From assembly GCA_900540475.1 (NCBI GenBank), contig UQGG01000002.1, positions 186,001 to 250,000 of the forward strand: 64,000 nt of DNA, given 5' to 3'. The DNA comes from an uncultured Robinsoniella sp. (GTDB taxonomy: Bacteria > Bacillota > Clostridia > Lachnospirales > Lachnospiraceae). The notes beneath the pieces were generated by a model. That model saw nothing but the letters and a program-made list of their open reading frames with translations. It was not told where the DNA came from and did not search any database. Of the stretch, positions 7,408 to 16,830 are shown piece after piece. Position numbers and translations under genes: made by a program. Every line of letters begins with the position of its first letter. Position 1 is the stretch's first letter.

Positions 7408-8535
7408 CTATGACAAATGCAGTAACGCTTCCGCCAAAGCCAGTATGGTCAGAGACTGCCCATACGCCATTGGTGCAATTAATATATTTTTATAATGATC
7501 TGCATCATAACCCATTCCGGTTCCGCCGGATACATTCAGTACGGTTCCATCCTGGTCTATATTTTTCAGAATTCCTTTCACTGCCCGCTGGGCACATTCC
7601 AGATAGGAGTCATCCAGAATACCATAGCGGATTCCTTTTAAGATACCTGCTGAGATAGCCGCCGAACCGGACACCTCCTCATAGCTGGATGGATCTAGAA
7701 GCACGGTATGCCACAATCCGCTTTTACTCTGCAGCTCTTTTAACTTATGTACCTGTGCTTTATATGCATCGATCACAAACTGTTTTAATCCGGCATTCAT
7801 GGTACCTTTAAACATGTCGATATAATCTAAAATGCCCAGGGTGAACCAGCTGTTGCCCCGGCACCAGAAGATGCCCCCAAAGTTATTCTGCTCATTAAAG
7901 GTCCAGCCGTGGTAGAACAGTCCCGTATCTTTGTCACAGAGATACTTGATGTGCATGAGAACCTGATGAATGGATTCATCAATCCACTCCTGTTTTTTGT
8001 ATTTCTGACCCATTTTATTCAAAAATAAAACGGTCATAAAAATGGTATCAATCCACATTTCATTTTCATTTAAGCGCACTCCCAGGCGATCTCCGTTGGC
8101 ACTGGTAACATGCTGGAACCCACCTTCCTTAGTCCGGGGAAGGCAGTTCATCAGCCAGTCCGCCCATTTCAGGCAGAGATCTTCGAATTCCGGATGATGA
8201 TACTGCTCATTTAACTCTACCAGCGTAAGCAGCGGTGTAGTGGTATTGATGTTTTTTGAAGGCATCCCCTGCGCTAAATTTTCCTCAAACCAGTCATATA
8301 AAAACTTCTGGTATTTTTCATTTTTTTCTGTCTTCATTATTTTTAACAGACCATACAGACCTACTCCCTGAGGCCAGTCCCATTCCCGGATACCGAAATC
8401 TCTCTTAAAAAAACCAATAGATTCCCCTCCGTTTTCTTCCAGTTCCTTCTCGTTTTCCGGACCGCCCAGGTTCAATAGCTTATCGATTACAAGATCTAAC
8501 TTCTCTCTCAGTTCTTTTTCATTTATATTTTTCAT
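7408..8535 (-). CDS. GH88/GH105 unsaturated rhamnogalacturonyl hydrolase
   Basis: A 375-residue (alpha/alpha)6-barrel enzyme resembling YteR/YesR, which removes the unsaturated uronate left by polysaccharide lyases on rhamnogalacturonan fragments. Supporting motifs are REWDWPQGVGLYGL, ENEMWIDTIFM with the likely catalytic Asp, FWCRGNSWF and SGSAAISAGILKG. It has no signal peptide, so it acts in the cytoplasm on imported oligosaccharides. The start follows GGAGGATTAGA. It is divergent from an AraC regulator that precedes a TRAP transporter, consistent with one uronate-oligosaccharide locus. Exact substrate is inferred. Confidence 0.9.
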   Translation of the reverse strand: MKNINEKELREKLDLVIDKLLNLGGPENEKELEENGGESIGFFKRDFGIREWDWPQGVGLYGLLKIMKTEKNEKYQKFLYDWFEENLAQGMPSKNINTTTPLLTLVELNEQYHHPEFEDLCLKWADWLMNCLPRTKEGGFQHVTSANGDRLGVRLNENEMWIDTIFMTVLFLNKMGQKYKKQEWIDESIHQVLMHIKYLCDKDTGLFYHGWTFNEQNNFGGIFWCRGNSWFTLGILDYIDMFKGTMNAGLKQFVIDAYKAQVHKLKELQSKSGLWHTVLLDPSSYEEVSGSAAISAGILKGIRYGILDDSYLECAQRAVKGILKNIDQDGTVLNVSGGTGMGYDADHYKNILIAPMAYGQSLTILALAEALLHLS

Positions 8536-8704
8536 TCTAATCCTCCATATATTTCAAACAGGGTCTAAAACGTCACAGACGCACACCTGACGCAGATATC
8601 AGGCACTCTATATCCAAATATTTACGCCGGGGAGCACTGGCTTTTTTAAGTTGTTTATTATATAATGTACTAAAATATCATACTGTCTGTCATGCGGACA
8701 GGTG

Positions 8705-8743
8705 CCGGAGCGTGCTTGAAATTTGCTTTCTGACACGCTCCGG
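8705..8743. repeat. Hairpin form of the interspersed element
   Basis: CCGGAGCGTG (8705-8714) pairs perfectly with CACGCTCCGG (8734-8743). The loop, TTGAAATTTGCTTTCTGA, matches the inner sequence of the 39523-39688 element. It lies in the 262-bp divergent intergenic region between GH105 and the AraC gene, close to the AraC start, so it may affect either promoter. A TATAAT at 8770-8775 is a possible AraC -10. Confidence 0.7.
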
Positions 8744-8797
8744 TAAAACTCTGCTGTACGGTGCAGTGTTATAATTCCAAAGAAAAGGTGGTAATCC

Positions 8798-9685
8798 ATG
8801 GAAAAAGTAATCTATTATGCTGAAATGGAAGGGATCTCCCTGGAGCACATGGTGCGAAACGGTAAATTTGACATGCGGGTCAAACATTTTCACAATGAGT
8901 ACGAAATCTTTTATATCTTAGAAGGAGAACGCCTCTTTTTCTTTCATAACCGGAATTATCTGGCATCCAAAGGTGATCTTATTCTGGTAGATACCAACCT
9001 CATACATATGACAAAATCAGTCTCTGATGAAGATCGGGGCCACAACCGGATTATCCTCTACATTGGCAAGGATAAGATGCAGGAACTGGGTGAAAAATTT
9101 CCAGCTCTGGGTTTAGTCCGCTTCTTTCAGGATAACTATGGGGTCTATCATTTAAATCAGGAGCAGCAGTATCTGTTTATGCAAATGTACGAACATCTGC
9201 AGGCTGAATTCAATCAAAAGCACCGGAATTATAAATATGCAATTGAACTGGAGATTCTCTCCTATTTTCTCAAACTGGTGCGGGACATCTCTCATCACAA
9301 TCAGGAGACACCGCAGTTTGGCAGCGAAAGTAAATACCGGACTGCTTATGCCGTTGCAGATTATCTCTCTGAACACTGTCAGGAAAACATTTCCCTGGAG
9401 GGTCTGTCCAGCCATTTTTACCTGAGCAAGTATTATATCTGCAGGGTATTTAAAGAAGTAACCGGCTATACCATCAGTGAATATATCAATATCCACCGCA
9501 TCAAAAAAGCAAAACGCTGCTTAGAGGAAACGGACATGAGCATTTCATCCATCGCCCATGTCCTTGGTTATGAAAGCATTACCTATTTTGAAAAAATGTT
9601 TAAGACTTACATGACTATTTCTCCTCTGAAATACCGCAAAACTTTAAATACGGTGACCCATACCAATAAACCTACTAACCCATAA
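8798..9685 (+). CDS. AraC-family transcriptional regulator
   Basis: A 295-residue regulator. Residues 1-150 form a cupin-like sensor (HFHNEYEIFYILEGERLFF, then KGDLILVDTNLIH). The last 100 residues carry two helix-turn-helix motifs of AraC/XylS type (ISLEGLSSHFYLSKYYICRVFKE and ISSIAHVLGYESITYFEKMFK). It is read divergently from GH105, and its end overlaps the end of dctM by 11 bp tail-to-tail. It probably activates the GH105 and TRAP genes in response to a uronate sugar. The start is supported by AAAAGGTGG. Confidence 0.92.
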   Translation: MEKVIYYAEMEGISLEHMVRNGKFDMRVKHFHNEYEIFYILEGERLFFFHNRNYLASKGDLILVDTNLIHMTKSVSDEDRGHNRIILYIGKDKMQELGEKFPALGLVRFFQDNYGVYHLNQEQQYLFMQMYEHLQAEFNQKHRNYKYAIELEILSYFLKLVRDISHHNQETPQFGSESKYRTAYAVADYLSEHCQENISLEGLSSHFYLSKYYICRVFKEVTGYTISEYINIHRIKKAKRCLEETDMSISSIAHVLGYESITYFEKMFKTYMTISPLKYRKTLNTVTHTNKPTNP

Positions 9686-10982
9686 GTCCAAGAACTGACG
9701 GCAGCCAGGTACTCAGTGCCGGGATAAATGTGACGAAGAGCAACGCGATTAAAATCGCACCGAAAAATGGCAGGAGCTTTTTCATGACATCTTCTACCTG
9801 AAGCTTTGCCACACTACATCCTACGAACAATACACTGCCTACCGGAGGTGTTACGGTTCCGATGGATAAGTTCATAACGATCATGACACCAAACTGAATC
9901 GGATCCATCCCCAGATTTGTTGCTATTGGCAGGAAGATCGGTGTGAAAATCAACAGTGCCGGAGCCATGTCCATGAATGTTCCTACAATAAGCAAAATCA
10001 GGTTGATAATCAGCAGGATCACGATCTTGTTGTCGGAAATGCCAAGGAGCAGGTTACTGATTGCCTGAGGCAGACCGGTAAAGGAAAGTACAAAAGATAA
10101 TATGGAAGATGCTCCAATGATCAGCATAACTACAGCTGTCATGACTCCCGTATCAACCAGAATCGCCGGTATCTCTTTTAATTTAATGCTCTTATACACG
10201 AACACCGATAGTAAAAACGCATATACCACGGCTATACCGGATGCTTCTGTTGGTGTAAAGTACCCGGAGAGAATTCCTCCGATAATGATTACCACCAGCA
10301 GTAAACTTGGAATGGCATCCCAGATCGTTTTCAAAATAACCGATCCTGTCAGTTTCTCTCTTTTAATAATATATCCGTGTTTCTTCCCATAGAAAAATGC
10401 TACGATCATGCAGAGTCCTGCCCACAGCAGTCCTGGTATCCAGCCAGCCATAAATAATGTGGCAACGGATGTTCCTCCGCTTGCAGCTGAGAAGACAATA
10501 AATGCCGTAGTGGGTGGAATTAACTGCCCTACAGGTGCGGTGGCAATATTCACTGCCGCTGAAAATCCTTCATCATAACCCTGTTTTTTCTCCAGAGGAT
10601 TCATTACCCCGCCGATCGCCGTAGCTGCTGCGATACCAGAGCCGGATATGGAACCAAACATTGCGTTTCCCGCTATGTTGGTCAGCGCCAGTGAGCCCGG
10701 AACCTTGCCAAGCACTAACAATGCAAGATTAATCAGTCTCTGGGCTATGCCGCCGCTGCTCATCAAAAGACCTGCAAGTATGAAAAAGGGCACTGCCAGC
10801 AGGGTAAAACTATCAATTCCGCCAACTAATTTCTGTGCAGAGATGAACATCCCAAACCCCGGAGATAAAAACATAATAATTGTCAATAGTGCGGAAGCAA
10901 TAATACTAAAAGATACGGGCGCACTCATCGCCAGCAGAAAAAAGAATGTAATAACCAGAACAATCGCTGCCTGTAATTCCAT
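9675..10982 (-). CDS. dctM: TRAP transporter large permease, DctM type
   Basis: A 435-residue integral membrane protein with about 12 helices of the DctM fold, including the motif NIAGNAMFGSISGSGIAAATAIGGVM. It forms the ion-driven channel of a TRAP transporter with the adjacent DctQ and DctP. The start follows AAAGGAGGTAA. It is the last gene of the dctP-dctQ-dctM operon, starting right after dctQ. The substrate is unknown but is likely a sugar acid, given the GH105 and epimerase neighbours. Confidence 0.94.
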   Translation of the reverse strand: MELQAAIVLVITFFFLLAMSAPVSFSIIASALLTIIMFLSPGFGMFISAQKLVGGIDSFTLLAVPFFILAGLLMSSGGIAQRLINLALLVLGKVPGSLALTNIAGNAMFGSISGSGIAAATAIGGVMNPLEKKQGYDEGFSAAVNIATAPVGQLIPPTTAFIVFSAASGGTSVATLFMAGWIPGLLWAGLCMIVAFFYGKKHGYIIKREKLTGSVILKTIWDAIPSLLLVVIIIGGILSGYFTPTEASGIAVVYAFLLSVFVYKSIKLKEIPAILVDTGVMTAVVMLIIGASSILSFVLSFTGLPQAISNLLLGISDNKIVILLIINLILLIVGTFMDMAPALLIFTPIFLPIATNLGMDPIQFGVMIVMNLSIGTVTPPVGSVLFVGCSVAKLQVEDVMKKLLPFFGAILIALLFVTFIPALSTWLPSVLGLMG

Positions 10983-10983
10983 A

Positions 10984-11451
10984 TTACTTTACCTCCTTTA
11001 ATTTTTTCACAAAACCAATCATCCGGTTTACGCTATACAGAATCATCAGGACTCCGCTGATTGGCACACATGCATAATACAGCTGCATTGGAATCTGCAT
11101 TGCAGGAGAAATCTGTCCTGCTGAATTCATTGTGACCAGCCATCCGCCGGCGATCATAACAAACACACTTAACACAATAATTAATACTTCAATCCCTATT
11201 TTGGTTATTATATTATTTTTAGGCTGAAAGCTCTTTGTAAGAACACCGATGGATAAATGCTTTTCTTTCCCATAGGCATACGGAACTCCCAGCATCGTTA
11301 CCCAGATTAACACATATCTTAAAAACTCTTCCGTATATTTACTTGGATTTCCTAACACAAACCTTGTTATTACCTGCCAGAAACATCCGATTACCATTAC
11401 CGCAACCAGAACAGCGATCACCGTTTCCAGAACTTTATTTATTATTTTCAT
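10984..11451 (-). CDS. dctQ: TRAP transporter small permease, DctQ type
   Basis: A 155-residue protein with four transmembrane helices. It has the DctQ signature of Arg and Asn residues between helices 1 and 2 (ITRFVLGNPSKYTEEFLRYVLIWVT) and the loop GVPYAYGKEKHLSI. It bridges the binding protein and DctM. It is the middle gene of the operon, 61 nt after dctP and 1 nt before dctM. Confidence 0.93.
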   Translation of the reverse strand: MKIINKVLETVIAVLVAVMVIGCFWQVITRFVLGNPSKYTEEFLRYVLIWVTMLGVPYAYGKEKHLSIGVLTKSFQPKNNIITKIGIEVLIIVLSVFVMIAGGWLVTMNSAGQISPAMQIPMQLYYACVPISGVLMILYSVNRMIGFVKKLKEVK

Positions 11452-11512
11452 CTTGGTACCTATTGCCTATTACAGTGCAATTTCCTTTCTATTTCTTATT
11501 TAACCAGAACAG

Positions 11513-12535
11513 TTATTCCGCATATTTCTGAATATCCTCATACAGGGTATTATAGGCATCTCCCTTGGCACAGAATGCTTCCCGGATAGGCTGTACCGCT
11601 TCAATCAATGCTGTTTTATCAATATCCCGGTAAACGGTAACACCATGTTCTTCTGCTTCTTGTATAGCAGCTTCCATCATTCCTGTATAAAGGCTTTTAA
11701 AGTTATCATTGGTACGTTTCAGGCTTTCCACTAAGTATTCCTGCTGTTCCGCTGTCATACTGTTCCATTTTTTCGTACTGATTATATAAATATCCGGTGA
11801 ATACTGATGCTCTGTGTATGTATAGGATTTCACCAGATCCTGATGTCCGTCAACCGTTAGTGCCAGCTCGGTATTTTCCGCTCCATCCACGATTCCCTGC
11901 TGGAGTGACGTATAGGTCTCTCCTGCCGCCATCGGCACTGGAGAACCTCCCATTTTTTCAATCATATCCATGGATGTGGTACTGGGCATAGAGCGGATCT
12001 TTTTACCTTTCAGTACAGATGGGTTATCACACTTCACATCTTCTTTCAGATAAAAGTTTCTTGCACCGTTAGCATAATAACCGATTGCTATGTATCCCTC
12101 TTCTTTTGTTGAATCAAAAAGCTTCTGCACCTCTACACTTTTTTCCATGGCATCATAGTAATGCTGCTGCCCGTTGAATAGATAAGGCACTGCAAATATA
12201 GAGTACTCGTCCCGGAACTGCCCCAGGGTATTGGAACTGACTTTTGCCATGTCCAGAATTCCGGCTTTTACCATCTCGATAATTTCCTTTTCCGTCCCGA
12301 GAACACCGCTTGGATAAATCTTAACCTGCATATTCTGACTCTCATCTTCTGCAACTATGTCTGAGAACAATGCAATGGAATCTGCTATTTCAGATCCTGC
12401 TGACTGATTGTGTGCCAGCCTGATCTCCACTTTTTCGCTGGAATTTGCACTTACTACTTTAAAAAAAGTAACTGCTACAATCACAATCCCGATCAGGGCA
12501 ACTGCAATTCCGAGTGTTTTCTTAATGCTTTTCAT
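11513..12535 (-). CDS. dctP: TRAP transporter substrate-binding protein, DctP type
   Basis: A 340-residue extracytoplasmic binding protein with an N-terminal hydrophobic anchor or signal (residues 8-28, no lipobox). The DctP fold is shown by EIRLAHNQSAGSEIADSI, the Arg in GYYANGARNFY that would bind a carboxylate, GKKIRSMPS and QGIVDGAENTE. The start at 12535 (MKSIKK) has AAGGAG upstream; a longer in-frame reading to 12571 lacks one. The Arg clamp implies an acid ligand such as a uronate. Confidence 0.93.
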   Translation of the reverse strand: MKSIKKTLGIAVALIGIVIVAVTFFKVVSANSSEKVEIRLAHNQSAGSEIADSIALFSDIVAEDESQNMQVKIYPSGVLGTEKEIIEMVKAGILDMAKVSSNTLGQFRDEYSIFAVPYLFNGQQHYYDAMEKSVEVQKLFDSTKEEGYIAIGYYANGARNFYLKEDVKCDNPSVLKGKKIRSMPSTTSMDMIEKMGGSPVPMAAGETYTSLQQGIVDGAENTELALTVDGHQDLVKSYTYTEHQYSPDIYIISTKKWNSMTAEQQEYLVESLKRTNDNFKSLYTGMMEAAIQEAEEHGVTVYRDIDKTALIEAVQPIREAFCAKGDAYNTLYEDIQKYAE

Positions 12536-12853
12536 GTATTTCTTCTCCTTTTTCACCGTGAATATATACAAATTTTTTATCCTGTTTTTGGTAATGTTGC
12601 ATAAATTCTCGATATTTTTTTCCGTGCTATTACAGCACTTCTTATAGTTGAATTATAACATAGATAGATGAGTCTTTCTTCTTTTATGTTGCAGTCCTTT
12701 GTGATTTTTCAAACTATATTGCACCATTTTTCGAGGAAATTTGTCTAAGCGGTGGTCTGCCTTTTTATGATCTGGTGTTTTCCACCCTTGATTGCCATAT
12801 AGAAAAGCTATGAAAAGCCTTCAAGAACGCACAGTGCGAATTAAGAACTCAGC
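12536..12853. other. Intergenic region upstream of dctP
   Basis: No gene is seen. On the minus strand a TATAAT (12653-12658) is a plausible -10 for the TRAP operon, but no good -35 stands 17 bp upstream, as expected for an AraC-activated promoter. A short hairpin, GTGCT/AGCAC, follows it in the leader. Confidence 0.4.
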
Positions 12854-12897
12854 AAAAAAGAAAAGACAGTATAGCTATTATGTGCTATACCGCCTTT
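12854..12897 (-). terminator. Terminator of the isomerase/epimerase gene
   Basis: The stem at 12862-12875 and 12884-12897 (core GGTATAGC/GCTATACT with wobble pairs) is followed by a U-rich run on the minus strand. Confidence 0.8.
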
Positions 12898-12925
12898 CCT
12901 TGCTGCCTTTCCTTACTGCCTTACA

Positions 12926-13738
12926 TTAAAATTTCTTCATAAATGCAATATCCTCTCCGGCTGACTTGGGATTCATCTCTTCTCTTAAAAGATACATATC
13001 CGGTTTATGATTTCTCAGCCATTGAATGATGGTATCGTATTCGATAACGCCTTCCCCCAGTCTGGCGGGAACATAACCGCGGTTATCATCCAGACAGAAA
13101 TCTTTTATATGCATGACTTCTATGTACCCGCCTATCTTATCCAGCCATTGGCTCCAGTAAAGCTCCTGGTTTGTATCTTCCGGATATTCCAACAGATTAG
13201 AAGCGTCAAAGATCAGACGCAGGTGTTCGCTGTCCTGTACCTGGCTAAATACGTCCAATACTGCTTCCACATTTTCCAGTGGATGCCAGTACACCGGTTC
13301 GATAGCCAGTTTGGCATCCAGCTTCTGTGCTTCTTCCACCACACGTTTTATACTGTCCATCATGAAAGGGTACCAGATCTGCTTTTCTTCCTTTGTCAGA
13401 TGCGGGTATGCCGTTTCCGTTCCTACCACCTTCGCTCCCACTTCTTTACTGTAAGCCAGACACATCTTTAAGGTCTCCACGGCATTTGTACGGATCTCCT
13501 CATCCGGATTTCCCAGATCCATATAACATCCAAATACGGGGATTTCGATCTGATGCTCTTCAAATGATTTCCGTATTCTATCCAGATGCTTCAGGGTTAT
13601 ATCACCGTACTGTTCGATTCCTTTAAATGCCTTTGGCAATGCCAGCTGTGCCGCCTGATATCCCTCTTTCTGCAGTAATTCCGCCAAATCTTCGATTTCC
13701 ATCTTCCCATAGTCATGGGCGCGAACTCCAATTTTCAT
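12926..13738 (-). CDS. Sugar phosphate isomerase/epimerase, TIM-barrel family
   Basis: A 270-residue protein of the xylose-isomerase-like TIM-barrel (AP endonuclease 2) superfamily. Metal-site candidates are Glu in LAIEPVYWHP, Asp in LIFDASNLL, His in EVMHIKDF and Glu in LREEMNP. Such enzymes interconvert keto and aldo sugars or act as epimerases; the reaction cannot be fixed from sequence. The start at 13738 (MKIGVR) follows GGAGGAG; the upstream TTG reading is rejected because that ribosome site would be inside it. It has its own terminator and lies upstream of the TRAP operon, so it may process the imported sugar acid. Confidence 0.85.
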   Translation of the reverse strand: MKIGVRAHDYGKMEIEDLAELLQKEGYQAAQLALPKAFKGIEQYGDITLKHLDRIRKSFEEHQIEIPVFGCYMDLGNPDEEIRTNAVETLKMCLAYSKEVGAKVVGTETAYPHLTKEEKQIWYPFMMDSIKRVVEEAQKLDAKLAIEPVYWHPLENVEAVLDVFSQVQDSEHLRLIFDASNLLEYPEDTNQELYWSQWLDKIGGYIEVMHIKDFCLDDNRGYVPARLGEGVIEYDTIIQWLRNHKPDMYLLREEMNPKSAGEDIAFMKKF

Positions 13739-13828
13739 AGTCTCCTCCAATCACAAACGCATAAGTAAAATTCTAAGTAGTTTCATCTTAATAAACTACC
13801 ACAACTGATTTTTCTTGTCAAAAGTTTT

Positions 13829-14617
13829 CTACCCTTTTCTGCCAGCTGCTCTTTTTTTATTCCGCAGCCAGTTTCCTGCAAACCAGAAAATAATTACCAT
13901 AATCAAACTGGACATACTATTGATAACGATGGAGCCGATGGATGAATTTTTTGTTCCATAAACAGCCAGGATATAGAAATTGCCTAAGGTATTGGTAAAT
14001 ATATTCCCCGGTATCGCAAGCAGGACCAAAAGCGCCAGACTATGCCAAATATTGAGATGAAAAATCCGAATTGCCAGATCTTCTATCCAGACAATCACCA
14101 GCCACAAGCAAGTAATGGGTATCCCCAGTTTCCACAGCCAATTCCCTGTGTATTCCACACCAAAATCCTTCAGGGCAAATTGAATAATCATCAGTAATGG
14201 TATAATCAGCACCGTAATACATAAGAGTGTTTTCTCCGGCTTAAATTTCTTGGATTTTATACATACATAACCGCATGCCATTGCAAATGCTACGCCTCCC
14301 GCTACAATCAGTGACCAGTTAAAGGTTCTGTCGATAGCAAAATTTACGATCATACACACCATAATGCCAATTAATCCAAGGACAGCCAGCCCTCCGGTTA
14401 TATACCTGAGCTGAGTCCATCCCAGATATTTCTTAAAATTCTGAACTTCCGGAGCAGTCTCTACCGGAATATCTTCGCGCATCTCCTGGTAGATTTCTTT
14501 GCAATTTGTACATTCGTTCAGATGTTCTTCAATACTTTCATTTGTTGCCCTGCCTGTCATATGCTCGATATAATTAGGCAGCAGATCTCTTACTATTTCA
14601 CAATCTAATTTTTGTCC
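13829..14617 (-). CDS. Membrane anti-sigma factor with zinc-finger N-terminus
   Basis: A 262-residue protein. Its first 50 residues carry an anti-sigma zinc-finger pattern (CEIVRDLLPNY, then EHLNECTNC), followed by about six transmembrane helices. It overlaps the end of the sigma gene by 13 nt, the usual coupling of ECF sigma/anti-sigma pairs. The start at 14617 has AAGGAAG upstream; an upstream reading to 14677 would extend deep into the sigma gene. It should hold the 14605-15117 sigma factor at the membrane until an envelope signal arrives. A weak hairpin at 13777-13799 may end the transcript. Confidence 0.87.
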   Translation of the reverse strand, partial: GQKLDCEIVRDLLPNYIEHMTGRATNESIEEHLNECTNCKEIYQEMREDIPVETAPEVQNFKKYLGWTQLRYITGGLAVLGLIGIMVCMIVNFAIDRTFNWSLIVAGGVAFAMACGYVCIKSKKFKPEKTLLCITVLIIPLLMIIQFALKDFGVEYTGNWLWKLGIPITCLWLVIVWIEDLAIRIFHLNIWHSLALLVLLAIPGNIFTNTLGNFYILAVYGTKNSSIGSIVINSMSSLIMVIIFWFAGNWLRNKKRAAGRKG

Positions 14618-15117
14618 CATTCTTTTCTTCCTTTCACTAATTTCTGTTTTCCTCTGTAAAATGTCACTCTTGCCCATGTTTCGGATTTCCCCAGAATATC
14701 TCCTATCTCCGCAAAACTCAGTTCCCCGGTGAGCCTTAAATATATGACTTCTTTGGTCTTTTCGTCAAAATGATGAAGCTGTTTAAAAAGCTCTACCTTT
14801 TCGATATTCAGTAAATAATCATTTTCAATATTTTCATACGACGGTATCTCTTCTGTCAGTTCATCCACAGATACCTGCTGCTTTTGCCTTCTTCCAAGTT
14901 CCCTGTACCAGAGTCTTTTTGCAATCTGGCACAGCCAGACCGATACTTTACAGTCCCCCCGGAATTTCTCTATACCCCTTGTAGCCTGGTAAAAAGTTTC
15001 CTGGGTCAGCTCCTCAGAAATGTCGGCATTATGGGTCAAGCAGAACAAATATTTGTATACTGCTTTCACATTATTTTCATATATCTGTTCCATATCCTGC
15101 TTATCCATCTCATTCAC
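14605..15117 (-). CDS. ECF RNA polymerase sigma factor
   Basis: A 170-residue ECF sigma factor. Region 2 is seen in YKYLFCLTHNADISEELTQETFYQ and VSVWLCQIAKRLWY. Region 4 is seen in LRLTGELSFAEIGDILGKSETWARVTFYRGKQKL. It is cotranscribed and overlapping with its membrane anti-sigma factor. A box at 15221-15240 upstream of the gene matches one at 680-700, which may be the promoter class it recognises. Confidence 0.93.
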   Translation of the reverse strand: MNEMDKQDMEQIYENNVKAVYKYLFCLTHNADISEELTQETFYQATRGIEKFRGDCKVSVWLCQIAKRLWYRELGRRQKQQVSVDELTEEIPSYENIENDYLLNIEKVELFKQLHHFDEKTKEVIYLRLTGELSFAEIGDILGKSETWARVTFYRGKQKLVKGRKEWDKN

Positions 15118-15405
15118 CTGTACCGCCCATTCAATCAGTTTGAAAGCCCCGGGCAGAATCGCATCCTTTCGTATTTTTATCTCTCAAACTTTCACCTCCT
15201 GTCTATATGTTACACAAAAACCGGATTCGTTACATATTTTTTATGAGTAAATCGTATAACTCCATTTTACCCGGAATCTATTTCACCGTCCAGACATTTT
15301 ACTGTGATCCTTCAAGGTCCTTTTCGGTTAAACACCTTCTTATCTCCTTTCGTTAAAAAAAAGCAGGTTTTTGCTGAGTTCTGGTTCTTTTGATAATGGC
15401 TGGCG
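15118..15405. promoter_or_regulatory. Divergent intergenic region with candidate ECF promoter
   Basis: No gene is seen. On the minus strand, ATATGTAAC followed by GAATCCGG (plus positions about 15221-15238) is a candidate ECF -35 box 100 nt upstream of the sigma gene. A nearly identical box occurs at 680-698. No CGTC-type -10 is obvious. The ribosome site AGGAGGTGAAAG at 15188-15199 lies about 70 nt upstream of the chosen ATG, so a longer product with a different start cannot be excluded. Confidence 0.4.
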
Positions 15406-15434
15406 TTGCAAAAATATTATTAATCAAGTAAAAT
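15406..15434 (+). promoter_or_regulatory. Promoter of the first kinase/response regulator operon
   Basis: TTGCAA (15406-15411), 17 bp, TAAAAT (15429-15434), about 110 nt before the kinase start. Confidence 0.55.
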
Positions 15435-15546
15435 AGGCTGTGTAAATATATTTATAATTTTGCCAATATTCATATAGAGCAACATAACTCGTTGTTCGCG
15501 TGCTTTGGCAACAGAAAGGACGGCCTATGCCGCAAAGGTAACTACA

Positions 15547-16830
15547 ATGGAACTGGCAAACGGATACCTTGAAATTTTTGCAGCGCTGGTCATTTTTATA
15601 CTGCTCGTCGGCGTTCGCTGGGAAAAATCAGCCGGCATCCTCGAAAAACGACTGACAGCAATGGTTGCCTGTCACATGGCAGTTCTGCTTTTAGATGCCG
15701 CACGATGGCTTTTATATCAGCGCACCGACTTAAATGTGTTGCTGATTTTTTTGTCTGTCGCACCGACTGTTTTAGCGTTGCTTGGAAATTCCATTTTTCT
15801 CTGCTTTACGGTGGATTTTTTATCCCAGCGTGGGCCAATCCCCCGTAAAGCCACTATTCCGATGGTCTTTCTTTTTGCATTTGCCATTATCACTTGGACA
15901 ATATTTATTTTGTTAAACGGGGTTCATAGTGCAGCCAATATGCAGACCAACTATGATGCCATGCAGTATAGCTGGGGCTATTGGGTTGGGCATTTGGGTT
16001 GGGCTACGGCGTGTGTCATCGGTCTTGGAATCCTTTGGCACTGTCGGCAAGGACTTAACCGCAAAGAGCTACTGTCCCTTTCCAGCTATTGTGCTTTTCC
16101 CCTTATTGCATTAGTCCTGCGATTTTTTTGGGACGGACCGCAAATTTTTCTTTCCACGTCTCTGGCTCTGATTTGGATTTATGCGGTCGTACAGCGTGAT
16201 CAGCGCCAGCGCTTGCAGGCGCAGGAAAACCAGCTTACGCAAAGTCGCATTGCAATTCTGCTCAGTCAGATACAGCCTCACTTTTTATACAACACACTGA
16301 CTGCCATTTGCGGACTATGTGATGAAAATCCTAAGGAAGCAAAAAGGGTAACCGCGGAATTTGCAGACTATCTGCGGCACAATTTGGAATCGCTTAGTGT
16401 AGGCACACCCACTCCATTTCTTGATGAACTGAAGCATACGAAAGTTTATTTGGGGATCGAAAAGAAACGCTTCGAGGACAAATTGAACATTGTCTATGAT
16501 ATTATGGTGGATGATTTTCTCATCCCAGCCCTGACCGTACAGCCACTTGTGGAAAACGCTGTTAAACACGGTATACGGAGGGCCAAAAAAGGTGGTACAG
16601 TTACCATTCATACGGCCGAGAACGCCGATTACTACGAAATAACTGTTGAGGATGACGGCATAGGCTTTGACTCAAGCCAACTGCAGTCAGATGACAAAAT
16701 GCACATTGGCATTGAAAATGTGCGCGACCGCTTGTGGTCAATGTGCCGCGGGACGCTCACAATTGAGAGTAAAGCAGGTCTGGGCACAAGAGCAATTATA
16801 AAAATACCCAAGGGGGATATCAATCGATGA
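15547..16830 (+). CDS. LytS-like sensor histidine kinase (first copy)
   Basis: A 427-residue kinase. About seven N-terminal transmembrane helices form the sensor (to residue 210). A His_kinase domain of LytS/YehU type carries the phospho-acceptor in QIQPHFLYNTL (His near residue 245). An HATPase domain has ENAVKHG and DDGIGFD. The start is set at the ATG at 15547; the upstream TTG reading has no ribosome site. The stop overlaps the response regulator start (ATGA). The catalytic half is strikingly similar to the kinase at 17854-19173 while the sensor halves differ. Confidence 0.92.
   Translation: MELANGYLEIFAALVIFILLVGVRWEKSAGILEKRLTAMVACHMAVLLLDAARWLLYQRTDLNVLLIFLSVAPTVLALLGNSIFLCFTVDFLSQRGPIPRKATIPMVFLFAFAIITWTIFILLNGVHSAANMQTNYDAMQYSWGYWVGHLGWATACVIGLGILWHCRQGLNRKELLSLSSYCAFPLIALVLRFFWDGPQIFLSTSLALIWIYAVVQRDQRQRLQAQENQLTQSRIAILLSQIQPHFLYNTLTAICGLCDENPKEAKRVTAEFADYLRHNLESLSVGTPTPFLDELKHTKVYLGIEKKRFEDKLNIVYDIMVDDFLIPALTVQPLVENAVKHGIRRAKKGGTVTIHTAENADYYEITVEDDGIGFDSSQLQSDDKMHIGIENVRDRLWSMCRGTLTIESKAGLGTRAIIKIPKGDINR

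Noticed and set aside
12926..13738. AP endonuclease (DNA repair) as the function of the TIM-barrel protein
   Set aside because: The sequence fits the sugar isomerase/epimerase branch and the neighbourhood is carbohydrate catabolism.
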